From contig JAGWIJ010000025.1 of NCBI GenBank assembly GCA_028873535.1, positions 1-34,660 of the forward strand: a stretch of 34,660 nt of DNA, read 5' to 3'. The translations under genes were made by a program, and so were the position numbers. The notes under the pieces were generated by a model. The model saw only the letters and a list, made by a program, of their open reading frames with translations. It had not been told where the DNA came from and did no database searches. The DNA is from Pseudomonadota bacterium. Its GTDB lineage: Bacteria; Pseudomonadota; Gammaproteobacteria; Burkholderiales; Ferrovaceae. Below, one piece after another: positions 14,494-22,997 of the stretch. How positions within the stretch are numbered: the stretch's first letter is position 1; each line of letters starts with the position of its first letter.

Positions 14494-15146
14494 CTGCGCA
14501 TCAGGCCGCTCAGGCGGCCCTGGATCGAGACCTGCGCCGCCGGAATACATTGGTCGGCCACGGCGGGATTGGACGCGATCAGGCGCACCACGCCGCCTTC
14601 ATGGCGGAAACGCTTCAGCGTGGCGCCCTCCCCGGCCACCAGCACCACCGCGATCTCGCCGGGCCGCACATGGGGATCGACCTCGACGATCGCGAGATCA
14701 CCATCCAGGATGCCGTCTCCGGACATCGAATCGCCACGCACTTCGAGCACGTAGGCATCACCGGCAGGCGCCAGGCGCTCGGGGACCAGCACCGGCTCCT
14801 CGTCGAAGACCGCGTCCAGCGGTGCGCCAGCCGCGATCCTGCCCAGCCTGGGCAGTGCGCGCAACGGCAAGCCGGCCGGCCAGGAAGGCGGCAGCGCAAG
14901 GCCCGCGCGCGCAGCGCGTCTCTCGTCGCCAAGCGCGGCCGGGCCTGGTCGCAGGCCGGTGCGGTGGCGATCCAGCGGCGCGACCAGGCCTGCCGCCACC
15001 AGCGCGTCGACATGGCGGTGCAAGGCACCGCGCGAGCGCAATCCCATCAGGCGGCACAGGTGATCCAGGCTTTCCACCGTCTCCCCGGCCGTCCATTGCT
15101 GCTGCAGGCATTTCCAGACGGCGCGTTGCGCCTGGGTGAGTTCCAT
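14481..15146 (-). CDS. lexA: LexA-type SOS repressor with divergent DNA-binding domain
   Basis: 221 residues. The C-terminal half is a full S24 self-cleavage domain: likely cleavage site A106-G107 in LGRIAAGAPLD, catalytic Ser140 in RGDSMSGDGILDGD, catalytic Lys178 in GATLKRF, and ends with QGRLSGLMRSYSA. The N-terminal winged helix (about 1-60, LTQAQRAVWKCLQQQW then LCRLMGLRSRGALHRHVDAL) lacks the usual GYPPT-R-EIA segment of enterobacterial LexA, so operator preference may differ. On RecA-ssDNA filaments the protein should cut itself and release SOS genes. GGAGGAAG precedes the ATG. It is divergent from the mrfAB-like repair genes and convergent with the MazG-like gene. Confidence 0.88.
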   Translation of the reverse strand: MELTQAQRAVWKCLQQQWTAGETVESLDHLCRLMGLRSRGALHRHVDALVAAGLVAPLDRHRTGLRPGPAALGDERRAARAGLALPPSWPAGLPLRALPRLGRIAAGAPLDAVFDEEPVLVPERLAPAGDAYVLEVRGDSMSGDGILDGDLAIVEVDPHVRPGEIAVVLVAGEGATLKRFRHEGGVVRLIASNPAVADQCIPAAQVSIQGRLSGLMRSYSA

Positions 15147-15186
15147 CGCTTCCTCCGCTTGCCGGACCTCGCTTCAGCGCCAGTAC

Positions 15187-15243
15187 TTGCCCTGATCCGG
15201 TACGGCTCCTACTATACCGGATGAGAACATTTTGGGAACATTT
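15187..15243. promoter_or_regulatory. Overlapping divergent promoters and candidate LexA operators between lexA and mrfA
   Basis: Plus strand: TTGCCC (15187-15192), 17 bp, TACTAT (15210-15215) directs transcription of the helicase gene. Minus strand: TATAGT (15211-15216) is a good -10 box for lexA, so the two promoters share their -10 region. A perfect dyad ATCCGGTA-N12-TACCGGAT (15195-15222) spans both. Next to it GAAC-N7-GAAC (15225-15239, repeated as GAACATTT at 15225 and 15236) is the reverse complement of GTTC-N7-GTTC, the LexA box of Alphaproteobacteria. Either element would let LexA repress both genes. Confidence 0.6.
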
Positions 15244-15244
15244 C

Positions 15245-17647
15245 ATGGATCCGCGCGAATCCGCCCGCCTGACGCCTGACGATCCGGCATTGGCGCTGGC
15301 CGATGCCCTGGTGCAACGCTATCCCGACCGCATCACCGCACGCATCGTCCAGCCGGCACGCAGCGCGGACTTCCGGCCGCTGCCCGACTGGCTCGACCCG
15401 GCCCTGCGCCAGGCCCTGGGCGGACGCGGCATCACGCAGCTCTATAGCCATCAGGCCGAAGCGCTGGCCTTGAGCCGCGCCGGCCATCACGTGGTGGTGG
15501 TGACGCCGACGGCCTCGGGCAAGAGCCTGTGCTACCACCTGCCGGTGCTGGCGGCCGTGCGTGCGCGCGGCGCCAAGGCACTCTACCTGTTCCCGACCAA
15601 GGCCTTGGCGCAGGACCAGGTGGCCGAACTCAATGAGCTCAACCGTGAAGCCGCGCTGGGCGTGCGCGCCTTCACCTTCGACGGCGACACCCCTGGCGAT
15701 GCACGCCAGGCAGTGCGGCTCAAGGGCGATGTGGTGGTCTCGAATCCGGACATGCTGCACCAGGGCATCCTGCCGCATCACACCAAATGGGCGCAGTTCT
15801 TCGAAAACCTGCAGTTCGTGGTGATCGATGAAATGCACAGCTACCGCGGCATTTTCGGTTCGCATGTCGCCAATGTGATGCGCCGGCTGCGGCGCATTGC
15901 CGCCTTCTACGGCAGCCATCCGCAGTTCATCCTGTGCTCGGCCACGCTGGCCAATCCGGCCGAACTCGCCGAAGGCCTGATCGGCGCCCCGGTCATGGCC
16001 GTCGAACGCAGCGGCGCGCCCAGCGGCGCGCGGCACCTGCTGTTGTGGAATCCGCCCGTGGTCAATCCCGACCTGGGCATCCGTGCTTCCAACCGTTCGC
16101 AGACCACGCGCATCGCGCGGCGCGCCATCGCAGCCGGCCTCAAGACCATCGTGTTCGCCAATTCGCGGCTGATGGTCGAGGTCCTCACCAAGTATCTCAA
16201 GGACGCTTTCGAGCGCGACATCCAGACACGTGCCAAGGTCAGCGCCTATCGCGGCGGCTACCTGCCGGACGAGCGCCGGCGCACCGAACGTGCGCTGCGC
16301 GCCGACGGCCTGGATTGCGTGGTGACCACCAGCGCACTCGAACTCGGGGTCGACATCGGCAGCCTGGATGTGTGCATCCTCAACGGCTATCCCGGCAGTA
16401 TTGCCGCCACCTGGCAGCGCCTCGGCCGCGCCGGCCGGCGCGGGCGCACGGCACTCGGGGTGCTGGTCGCCTCCAGCGATGCCCTCGATCAGTACCTGGT
16501 GCGCAATCCTGCCTTTTTCCGCGACGCGCCGGTCGAGCACGCACGGATCCATCCCGACCAGTTGCTGATCCTGATGGAGCACCTGCGCTGTGCGGCCTTT
16601 GAACTGCCCTTCCGCCAGGGCGAAGCCTTCGGCCCCGGACCGGTCGATGAGTACCTGGCCTATCTGGCCGAATCCGGTGTGCTGCATCTGGAGGCCGACC
16701 GCTGGCACTGGATGGCCGAGGGCTATCCCGCCAACGCCGTCAGCCTGCGTTCGGTGGCCGACGGCAACTTCCTGGTGGTCGACCACAGCAACGACCGCAA
16801 GGAGGTGATCGCCGAGGTCGACTACTCGGCGGCGGCCATGACCCTGTACGAAGGCGCCATCTATCTGGTGCAGGCTCGCCCCTACCAGGTCGAACGCCTG
16901 GACTGGACCGGGCGCAAGGCCTTCGTGCGCGCGACGCGCGTGGACTACTACACTGATGCCATCGACTACACGCGCCTGCGCATCCTGGACGCCTTCGACA
17001 CGCGCGTGGATGGCGGCAGCACCTGCGCGCGTGGCGAGGTCCATCTGTTGCGGCGCGTGCCCGGCTTCAAGAAGATCAAGTACTACAGTCATGAAAACGT
17101 CGGCTACGGCAACATCAGCCTGCCCGACCACGAAATGCACACCTCCAGCCTGTGGTGGCAGATCGACCCGCGCGTCCTCGAACAGACCTTCGAGCGGCGC
17201 GCCCAGGCGCTCGATGGCTTCCTGGGGGCGGCGCATGCCTTGCATCTCGTGGCTGCGCTGCGCAGCATGGCCGAACGTCAGGACCTGGGGCGCGCAGTCG
17301 GCGATGGCAATGGCGAATGGTTTGCCACCGTCGGCGCCGACAGCCGCGGCAGCGCGCGTCGTGCCGATGGCGCGCGCTTCGATCCCGACCGCAGCGGCGA
17401 CGATTTCGTGCCCACGGTGTTCCTGTACGACAATTTTCCCGGCGGGGCGGGCATGAGCGAACCCTTGTACGGGCAGGCGGCCGAGGTGGTCCAGGGCGCC
17501 TGGCAACTGGTGCTCGAATGTCCTTGCCGGCAGGGTTGCCCGGCCTGCATCGGGCCGATCCTGGCCGCCGAGGAAAAGCAGGCGGCCTCGCCCAAACAGG
17601 CCGTGATCCGGGTGCTCGAACTGCTCGGTGCGCGTGCATGGACCTGA
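15245..17647 (+). CDS. mrfA: MrfA/YprA-type DEAD/DEAH-box superfamily 2 DNA helicase
   Basis: 800 residues from ATG 15245. Walker A TPTASGKS (87-94), Walker B DEMH (195-198), motif III SAT (232-234), and helicase C signatures TSALELGVDIGSLD and RLGRAGRRGR. A DUF1998-type C-terminal region ends in four cysteines C759-x-C761-x3-C765-x2-C768 (CPCRQGCPAC), the zinc site of the MrfA family. In Bacillus subtilis MrfA unwinds 3'-tailed DNA and acts with the MrfB nuclease on mitomycin C lesions. The ATG at 15245 is preferred: GGGAA lies about 7 nt upstream and it lies downstream of the expected RNA start near 15222, whereas ATG 15221 would be at or before that start and has no ribosome site. The stop overlaps mrfB by 10 nt. 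Confidence 0.92.
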   Translation: MDPRESARLTPDDPALALADALVQRYPDRITARIVQPARSADFRPLPDWLDPALRQALGGRGITQLYSHQAEALALSRAGHHVVVVTPTASGKSLCYHLPVLAAVRARGAKALYLFPTKALAQDQVAELNELNREAALGVRAFTFDGDTPGDARQAVRLKGDVVVSNPDMLHQGILPHHTKWAQFFENLQFVVIDEMHSYRGIFGSHVANVMRRLRRIAAFYGSHPQFILCSATLANPAELAEGLIGAPVMAVERSGAPSGARHLLLWNPPVVNPDLGIRASNRSQTTRIARRAIAAGLKTIVFANSRLMVEVLTKYLKDAFERDIQTRAKVSAYRGGYLPDERRRTERALRADGLDCVVTTSALELGVDIGSLDVCILNGYPGSIAATWQRLGRAGRRGRTALGVLVASSDALDQYLVRNPAFFRDAPVEHARIHPDQLLILMEHLRCAAFELPFRQGEAFGPGPVDEYLAYLAESGVLHLEADRWHWMAEGYPANAVSLRSVADGNFLVVDHSNDRKEVIAEVDYSAAAMTLYEGAIYLVQARPYQVERLDWTGRKAFVRATRVDYYTDAIDYTRLRILDAFDTRVDGGSTCARGEVHLLRRVPGFKKIKYYSHENVGYGNISLPDHEMHTSSLWWQIDPRVLEQTFERRAQALDGFLGAAHALHLVAALRSMAERQDLGRAVGDGNGEWFATVGADSRGSARRADGARFDPDRSGDDFVPTVFLYDNFPGGAGMSEPLYGQAAEVVQGAWQLVLECPCRQGCPACIGPILAAEEKQAASPKQAVIRVLELLGARAWT

Positions 17648-18621
17648 AGCAGCGACTGCGCGCGCTCGAGGCGGCCAGCGGTCGCCGGACCTTGCCCGAC
17701 AGCGGCACCACGGCGGTGTCAGCAGCGCATGCTGCGCCACACCTGCCAGCCGTCCGCGCAGCGATACCGGCGGCATCCGGTCGGTCACAGCCTGCCGCTG
17801 ATCTGCTGGCGACCGGCGCCGAACGTGCGCTGGCGCAACGCCTGGGTGCCGTCCACATGGCGCCCGGCCTGCTGTTCCGTGAAGTCGAGCTGGCAGCGGC
17901 GCACCGCCATGGCGGGCAAGTGCTGGGCGAGGTGTGCAGCATCGGCGAGCAGGCGCTTGGCGTGGCGCTGCCGCCCCCGGCAAGCGGCTGGCTGTTTCTG
18001 GATACCGAAACCACCGGCCTGGCCGGTGGCACCGGTACGCTGGTGTTCCTGTTCGGCGCCGTGCAGGTGGATGCCAGCGGCTTCCGGCTGCGCCAATGGC
18101 TGCTGACGCGCTTCGGCGGCGAAGCCGCCATGCTCGATGCGATCCGGCAGGCCTTCGGCGAAGTGGCGATGATCGTGAGCTTCAATGGCAAGTCCTTCGA
18201 CCTGCCGCTGCTGCGCACGCGCATGCGCCTGCACGCGCGGGCTTTGGAGGAACGGCACCTGGTGCACCTCGACCTGCTGCATCCGGCACGCAGCGCATTC
18301 GGTGCACGCTGGCCGGACGTGCGCCTGCAGACCGCGGAGCAACGCCTGTGCGACTATCGGCGCGACGACGACCTGCCCGGCTCGGAAGCCCCGCTCGCCT
18401 TCACGCGCTGGTTGCGCCATGGCGAGGCTGATGGTCTGGTGCGCGTGATGCAGCACCACCGCGACGACGTGCTGTCGCTGGTCAGCCTCAGCGTGGCACT
18501 CGCCGAGGCCTACCGTGATCCCCAGCGCCTGGGCGCCGATGAAGGCGGCATCGTGCGCCGCCTGAACCGGCGCGGCTACCGCGTACGCGAGGGGCAGCGT
18601 CAGCTGGCGTTCAGCCCATGA
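17638..18621 (+). CDS. mrfB: MrfB/YprB-type DEDDh exonuclease (RNase H-like)
   Basis: 327 residues. A variable, Ala-rich N-terminal 110 residues precede the nuclease domain: ExoI FLDTETTGLAGGTGT (D122, E124), ExoII SFNGKSFDLPLL (D188), ExoIII QHHRDDVLSL (H273, D277). These five acidic/histidine residues form the DEDDh metal site. The Bacillus homologue MrfB is a metal-dependent exonuclease working with MrfA in excision of mitomycin adducts. The ATG lies 10 nt inside the helicase gene and has little Shine-Dalgarno sequence, so translation is probably coupled. Bacillus YprB has a C-terminal TPR extension; here the protein ends soon after the nuclease domain (LAFSP), so that part looks absent. 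Confidence 0.88.
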   Translation: MDLKQRLRALEAASGRRTLPDSGTTAVSAAHAAPHLPAVRAAIPAASGRSQPAADLLATGAERALAQRLGAVHMAPGLLFREVELAAAHRHGGQVLGEVCSIGEQALGVALPPPASGWLFLDTETTGLAGGTGTLVFLFGAVQVDASGFRLRQWLLTRFGGEAAMLDAIRQAFGEVAMIVSFNGKSFDLPLLRTRMRLHARALEERHLVHLDLLHPARSAFGARWPDVRLQTAEQRLCDYRRDDDLPGSEAPLAFTRWLRHGEADGLVRVMQHHRDDVLSLVSLSVALAEAYRDPQRLGADEGGIVRRLNRRGYRVREGQRQLAFSP

Positions 18622-18721
18622 GCCGGAAGGCGCCATCGGCGCGCTGGAAAGCGTCACCGCGTCTGGCGTACTCTCCCGGTCCCGGAACGCGCTTTGCGCG
18701 CCCCCATCGAGGAGCCCAAAC

Positions 18722-19423
18722 ATGATCGATCTTCACTTCTGGACCACGCCAAACGGCTACAAGCCATTGATGCTTATGGAAGAAACGGGGATGGACTACC
18801 GCCTGATCGGCGTCGATATCAGTCGCGGCGAGCAGTTCCGCCCGGAATTCCTGGCGATCTCGCCCAACAACCGCATTCCGGCCATCGTGGACCATGATCC
18901 CGCCGATGGCGGTGAACCGCTGCCGGTGTTCGAATCCGGTGCCATCCTGCTCTATCTGGCCGACAAGACCGGGCAGTGCGTGCCTGCACAGCCGCGTGAC
19001 CGCGTGAGCTGCATCGAATGGCTGTTCTGGCAGACGGCCGGGCTTGGCCCGATGGCCGGCCAGAATCATCATTTCGGCACCTATGCGCCCGAAAGGCTGC
19101 CCTACGCCATCGACCGCTATGTGCGCGAGACCGCACGCCTCTATGCCGTGCTCAACAAGCGCCTGACCGACCGCGAGTGGATCGCCGGCGACGGCTACAG
19201 CATTGCCGATATCGCCTGCTATCCCTGGATCGTGCCGCACCAGCGCCAGCAGCAGAACCTGGATGAGTTTCCGCAGCTCAAGCGCTGGTTCGAGGCCATT
19301 GCGGCACGTCCGTCCACGCTGCGCGCCTATGCGGCCGGCAAGGAGTTCAACACGGCGCCCACGGTACGCGACGAGGAAAGCCGTCGCGTGCTGTTCGGCC
19401 AGTCGGCCAGCTCGGTAGCCTGA
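18722..19423 (+). CDS. yfcG: YfcG/Nu-class glutathione transferase with disulfide reductase activity
   Basis: 233 residues. The thioredoxin-like N-terminal domain has TTPNGYK (Thr9, Asn11, the residues that contact glutathione in YfcG in place of a catalytic Tyr/Ser/Cys), SPNNRIPAIVDHDPADGGEP (47-66) and the E71-S72-G73 glutathione motif. An all-helical C-terminal domain follows (WLFWQTAGLGPMAGQNHHFG). YfcG and YghU proteins bind two glutathione molecules and reduce organic disulfides and hydroperoxides. GAGGAG lies about 8 nt before the ATG. The gene stands 100 nt after mrfB and ends 4 nt from the convergent tatD stop. The 100-bp gap shows no obvious terminator. Confidence 0.93.
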   Translation: MIDLHFWTTPNGYKPLMLMEETGMDYRLIGVDISRGEQFRPEFLAISPNNRIPAIVDHDPADGGEPLPVFESGAILLYLADKTGQCVPAQPRDRVSCIEWLFWQTAGLGPMAGQNHHFGTYAPERLPYAIDRYVRETARLYAVLNKRLTDREWIAGDGYSIADIACYPWIVPHQRQQQNLDEFPQLKRWFEAIAARPSTLRAYAAGKEFNTAPTVRDEESRRVLFGQSASSVA

Positions 19424-19427
19424 GCGC

Positions 19428-20195
19428 TCAGCGCGCAGCCAGGAAGCGCTCGAAAAAATTGCGCGTGGTGGCCTGACCGATCTCGGCCACGTCCACCTCG
19501 CGCAGTTTCGCGATCTCCTCGGCCACATGCCGGACCCAGCCGGGCTGGTTGGTCTTGCCACGGTGAGGCACCGGCGCCAGATAGGGCGAGTCGGTCTCGA
19601 TCAGCATGCGGTCCAGCGGCACGCGGCGCGCCACGTCCTTGAGCGTGACGGCATTGCGGAAAGTCACGATACCGGAGAAGGAGATCAGGAAGCCCATGTC
19701 CATGGCCTGCTGCGCCGTCTCCCAGCTTTCGGTGAAGCAGTGCATCACTCCGCCGACCGCTTCGGCGCCTTCCTCGCGCAGGATGCGCAGCGTGTCCTCG
19801 GCCGCCGAACGCGTATGGATGATCAGCGGCTTGCGTGCCGCGCGCGCGGCGCGGATATGCACCCTGAAGCGCTCGCGCTGCCATTCCAGGTCGCCCTGCA
19901 GCCGGTAGTAGTCCAGTCCGGTCTCGCCGATCGCCACCACCTTGGGATGCTCGGCCAGTTGCAGCAACTGGTCGACGTCGGGCTCGACCACATCCTCATA
20001 GTCGGGATGCACGCCGACCGAAGCGAACAGGTTCGGTGCGCTGGCGGCAACCTCCAGCACGCCGGGCAATCCGGGCAGGGTCACCGCCACGCACAAGGCA
20101 TGACTGACCTGGTGGTCGGCCATGGCCTGCAGGCAGCTGGCGAGATTCTCGCGCAGTTCCGGAAAATCGAGGTGGCAGTGCGAATCGACAAACAT
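19428..20195 (-). CDS. tatD: TatD-family metal-dependent deoxyribonuclease/hydrolase
   Basis: 255 residues, amidohydrolase-like TIM barrel. Metal ligands are visible: H6 and H8 (DSHCHLDF), E91 (IGETGLDYY), the histidines of IIHTRSA and MHCFT, and the aspartate of ETDSPYLAP. Members (YcfH/TatD) are 3'-5' DNases that handle damaged DNA. The start at 20195 puts DSHCHLD at the very N-terminus as in the family and has GGAG about 10 nt upstream; the longer frame to 20414 reads out of frame through holB. It is the last gene of the fab-mltG-tmk-holB cluster. Confidence 0.93.
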   Translation of the reverse strand: MFVDSHCHLDFPELRENLASCLQAMADHQVSHALCVAVTLPGLPGVLEVAASAPNLFASVGVHPDYEDVVEPDVDQLLQLAEHPKVVAIGETGLDYYRLQGDLEWQRERFRVHIRAARAARKPLIIHTRSAAEDTLRILREEGAEAVGGVMHCFTESWETAQQAMDMGFLISFSGIVTFRNAVTLKDVARRVPLDRMLIETDSPYLAPVPHRGKTNQPGWVRHVAEEIAKLREVDVAEIGQATTRNFFERFLAAR

Positions 20196-20226
20196 GCAGA
20201 AGGATCTCCGGCGGCGCCTGGCGCAG

Positions 20227-21288
20227 CTAGGCGCGGAACAGGTCGCGGTAGTGCAGCAGAAGTTCATCGCAGAACAGCCGGGCATTGACCGGCTGGCGCG
20301 ATTCGTAGCGGGCGCTGCGCAGGCGCAGCTCCCAGTCCAGCAGGCGGCCGGGGTCGGCGCGTGCCGCGAGTACCTTGAGCACGGCACGATGCGCCGGATG
20401 GAAGCGCGGTTCACCGCCGGCGCGCGCCACCATCAGGTCGTGGCACCAGGTCTGCAGCCAATCGGTCCACGCCGCGACCGACTCGCGCGCAGCCTTGTCG
20501 GCCACGGCGTGGGGATCGAAGCCGGGCTGTCCCAGCAGACGCAGGAAGCCTTCACGTTCCGCCAGCGCGTCGGGATCATGCAGGGTCAGCGCCAGCAAGG
20601 GACGTCCCGCCGCCTGCGTCAGGGCCGCGTCGGCGTCCGTGATCCCCTGCGTCGCCAGCCATTGCAGGGCCGGTTCGCGCGCTGGCAGGGGCAGGTCGAC
20701 AGGCAGGCAGCGGCTCAGGATGGTCGGCGCCAGCCGGCGCGGCTGGTGGCTGAGCAGGATGAAACGGGTGGCCGGCGGCGGTTCCTCCAGCGTCTTCAGC
20801 AAGGCATTGGCGGCGGCAGCGTTCATCGCTTCGGCCGGCTCGATCAGCAGCACGCGCGCGCCGCCACGGTGCGTGGTCAAGGCCAGGAATCCCGCCAGAC
20901 TGCGCACCTGCTCGATGGTGATCTGCAGGCTGGCCTTGCGTTCGGAGCTGGCCTCGCCATCGCCCTCCTCCGCGCCGTCCTGGCCTTCCTGCTGCAGCAG
21001 CGCGGCACTGGTGAGACGCCGGAAATCCGGGTGGTTGCCAGCCAGCAGCCATTCGCAGGAAGGACAGCGGCCGCAGGCGCTGGCATCGGCTGCCGGCGCC
21101 TGGCACAGCAGCGCCGCCGCCAGCGCGCGCGCCAGACGGGCCTTGCCGGTGCCCTGCGGTCCACGCAGCAGCAAGGCGTGATGCGCGGCACCGGTGTCGG
21201 GGCGCAGACGGGTCCAGGCCGCCTGCTGCCAGGGCAGGCGCATCCACTCCTGCCAGGCCGGGTCGTCGCGTGGTGGCGTGGTGCTCAT
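20227..21288 (-). CDS. holB: DNA polymerase III delta' subunit (clamp loader)
   Basis: 353 residues. AAA+ ATPase-like domain with P-loop GPQGTGKA (43-50), a four-cysteine zinc module (C62, C72, C75, C78: ACGRCPSC), the LLIEPAEAMNAAAANALLKTLEEPP sensor/Walker B region, and the SRC motif in TILSRCLPVDL. Delta' is the fixed part of the clamp-loader ring that places the beta clamp on DNA. An acidic insertion (about 105-120, DGAEEGDGEASSERKAS) lies before IEQVRSL. The start at 21288 follows the tmk stop by 16 nt. The position tmk-holB-tatD is the standard proteobacterial order. Confidence 0.94.
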   Translation of the reverse strand: MSTTPPRDDPAWQEWMRLPWQQAAWTRLRPDTGAAHHALLLRGPQGTGKARLARALAAALLCQAPAADASACGRCPSCEWLLAGNHPDFRRLTSAALLQQEGQDGAEEGDGEASSERKASLQITIEQVRSLAGFLALTTHRGGARVLLIEPAEAMNAAAANALLKTLEEPPPATRFILLSHQPRRLAPTILSRCLPVDLPLPAREPALQWLATQGITDADAALTQAAGRPLLALTLHDPDALAEREGFLRLLGQPGFDPHAVADKAARESVAAWTDWLQTWCHDLMVARAGGEPRFHPAHRAVLKVLAARADPGRLLDWELRLRSARYESRQPVNARLFCDELLLHYRDLFRA

Positions 21289-21304
21289 CGCGATCGTCTG
21301 ACCG

Positions 21305-21943
21305 TCACGGCCAGCGGGCGCCGAGTACCGCAAGCGCTGCCTCGATGCGCTCGCGGATCGCGTCGATGCTGGCAGCGGCGTCGAGCACGCAGAAGCGCTC
21401 GGACTGCGCGGCGGCACGCACCAGATAGGCAGCGCGCACGCGCGTGAAAAAAGCCTCCTGTTCGAGCTCGAAGCGGTCGCGCTGGCTGCGTCCGGCCGCC
21501 ATGCGCCGGGCCGCCAGCACGGGATCGAGATCGAACAGCAAGGTCAGGTCTGGACGCAGACCGGCGTGCGTCCAGACCTCGAGCTGTTCGACGCGCGCGA
21601 TCCCGAGTTGCCGCCCGCCGCCCTGGTAGGCGACGCTGGCGTCGGAAAAGCGGTCCGATACCACCCAGTCGCCGCGCGCCAGCGCCGGCGCGATCACCTG
21701 CTCGATGTGTTCGCTGCGTGCCGCGAACATCAGCAGCGCCTCGGTGGCCGGCGCCATGGCCTCTTCCAGCAGCAGCGTGCGCAGGCGCTCGCCCAGCGCG
21801 GTGCCACCCGGTTCGCGCGTGCGCACCAGGGCATGGCCATGTGCCGTGATCCACTGCGTGATCGCCGGCAGATGCGTGGTCTTGCCGGCGCCGTCGATGC
21901 CCTCGAGGGTGATGAACGGCGCGCGCCGTGCGTTGGTATTCAT
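21305..21943 (-). CDS. tmk: Thymidylate kinase
   Basis: 212 residues. P-loop GIDGAGKTT (15-23), [14 protein letters not shown], the [15 protein letters not shown] substrate loop, and the lid region [10 protein letters not shown]. The enzyme phosphorylates dTMP to dTDP with ATP. The ATG overlaps the mltG stop by 4 nt (ATGA), so it is translated coupled to mltG and precedes holB. Length is normal for bacterial Tmk. Confidence 0.97.
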   Translation of the reverse strand: MNTNARRAPFITLEGIDGAGKTTHLPAITQWITAHGHALVRTREPGGTALGERLRTLLLEEAMAPATEALLMFAARSEHIEQVIAPALARGDWVVSDRFSDASVAYQGGGRQLGIARVEQLEVWTHAGLRPDLTLLFDLDPVLAARRMAAGRSQRDRFELEQEAFFTRVRAAYLVRAAAQSERFCVLDAAASIDAIRERIEAALAVLGARWP

Positions 21944-22983
21944 GGTGTCCTGCTTCCGCTCACGTGCCGCTGGAAGGTGTCGACGGCCTGTTCGTGGGCT
22001 GCCAGGGACTGTGAGAACTGGTGGGTACCGTCACCACGCGCCACGAAATAGAGTGCCGCCGTGTCGGCCGGATGAGTGGCTGCCTGCAAGGCGGCATTGC
22101 CTGCCAGACCGATCGGCGTCGGCGGCAGGCCGGCGCGCGTATAGGTGTTCCACGGCGTGTCGGACTGCAGATCGCGGTGGTGCAGATGGCCGTCATAGCG
22201 CTCGCCCAGGCCGTAGATCACGGTCGGGTCGGTCTGCAGGCGCATGCCGAGGCGCAGGCGGTTGACGAACACGCCCGCGATCAGCGGCCGCTCCTCGCCA
22301 CGCGCCGTTTCGCGCTCCACCAGCGAGGCCAGGATCAGGGCCTGATAAGGCGAGTCCAGCGGCAGTCCCGCGCGCCTGGACTGCCATGCCGCCGCCAGAT
22401 GCTGCTGCAGGGAACGGCTGGCGCGCTGCAGGATTTCGACGTCGCTGCTGCCACGCGTGAAGAAGTAGGTGTCGGCCTGGAACAGGCCTTCGGCGAGCGT
22501 GCTGCCGGAAGGCAGTGCCAGCGCGGGCTGCAGCCGGGCCAGCAATTCCTGGTCCGAAAGCTGGCGCAGCTCGTGGCGCAGTGCCGGCTCGCGCTCCAGT
22601 GCCGCGCGGATCTGGCGCAGCGTCTGGCCCTCGACCAGGGTCACCTCGTGCTGCTGCGCGGCGCCGCGGAACAGCATGGCATAGAGATCGAAGGGCGTGA
22701 CGGGTGACTCGATCAGGTAGCTGCCGGCACGCAGCTGACTGCTGCGCGGATCCAGGCGTCCCAGCAGGGAAAACAGCCGCGGCAGGCGCAGCAGGCCCTG
22801 CGCATCAAGATCGCGGGCGACGCTGCGCAAGGTATGCCCGGGCATCAGCTCGAAGCTGTAGGGCACTTCGGGCGGCTGCAGCGGCAGGAACAGCCAGCCA
22901 CCGACCACCCCCAGGCCCAGCAGGAGCAACAGCAGCGCGCGTCGCATCCAGCGCGCCGCTCCGCCCCTGCGCGAGGCAGCCAT
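21940..22983 (-). CDS. mltG: Endolytic murein transglycosylase MltG (YceG)
   Basis: 347 residues. One N-terminal membrane anchor (about 13-35, basic [11 protein letters not shown] then a Leu-rich stretch), then a periplasmic LysM-like part and the YceG-like catalytic domain. The catalytic glutamate lies in [10 protein letters not shown] (E223), followed by [20 protein letters not shown] and [14 protein letters not shown]-like sequence (here [18 protein letters not shown]). It cuts nascent peptidoglycan strands and helps set glycan length. It lies 14 nt after fabF; the gammaproteobacterial pabC that often sits between them is absent. Confidence 0.95.
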   Translation of the reverse strand: MAASRRGGAARWMRRALLLLLLGLGVVGGWLFLPLQPPEVPYSFELMPGHTLRSVARDLDAQGLLRLPRLFSLLGRLDPRSSQLRAGSYLIESPVTPFDLYAMLFRGAAQQHEVTLVEGQTLRQIRAALEREPALRHELRQLSDQELLARLQPALALPSGSTLAEGLFQADTYFFTRGSSDVEILQRASRSLQQHLAAAWQSRRAGLPLDSPYQALILASLVERETARGEERPLIAGVFVNRLRLGMRLQTDPTVIYGLGERYDGHLHHRDLQSDTPWNTYTRAGLPPTPIGLAGNAALQAATHPADTAALYFVARGDGTHQFSQSLAAHEQAVDTFQRHVSGSRTP

Positions 22984-22997
22984 CGCCGCGCCGCCGG

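Noticed and set aside
15221-15244. ATG at 15221 as helicase start
   Set aside because: It lies at or before the predicted RNA start and lacks a ribosome site, although a leaderless start there cannot be fully excluded given similar cases in the window.
15212-17983. A 923-residue open frame antisense to the helicase
   Set aside because: It lies opposite mrfA/mrfB, has no recognisable domain, and is explained by codon bias of the real genes.
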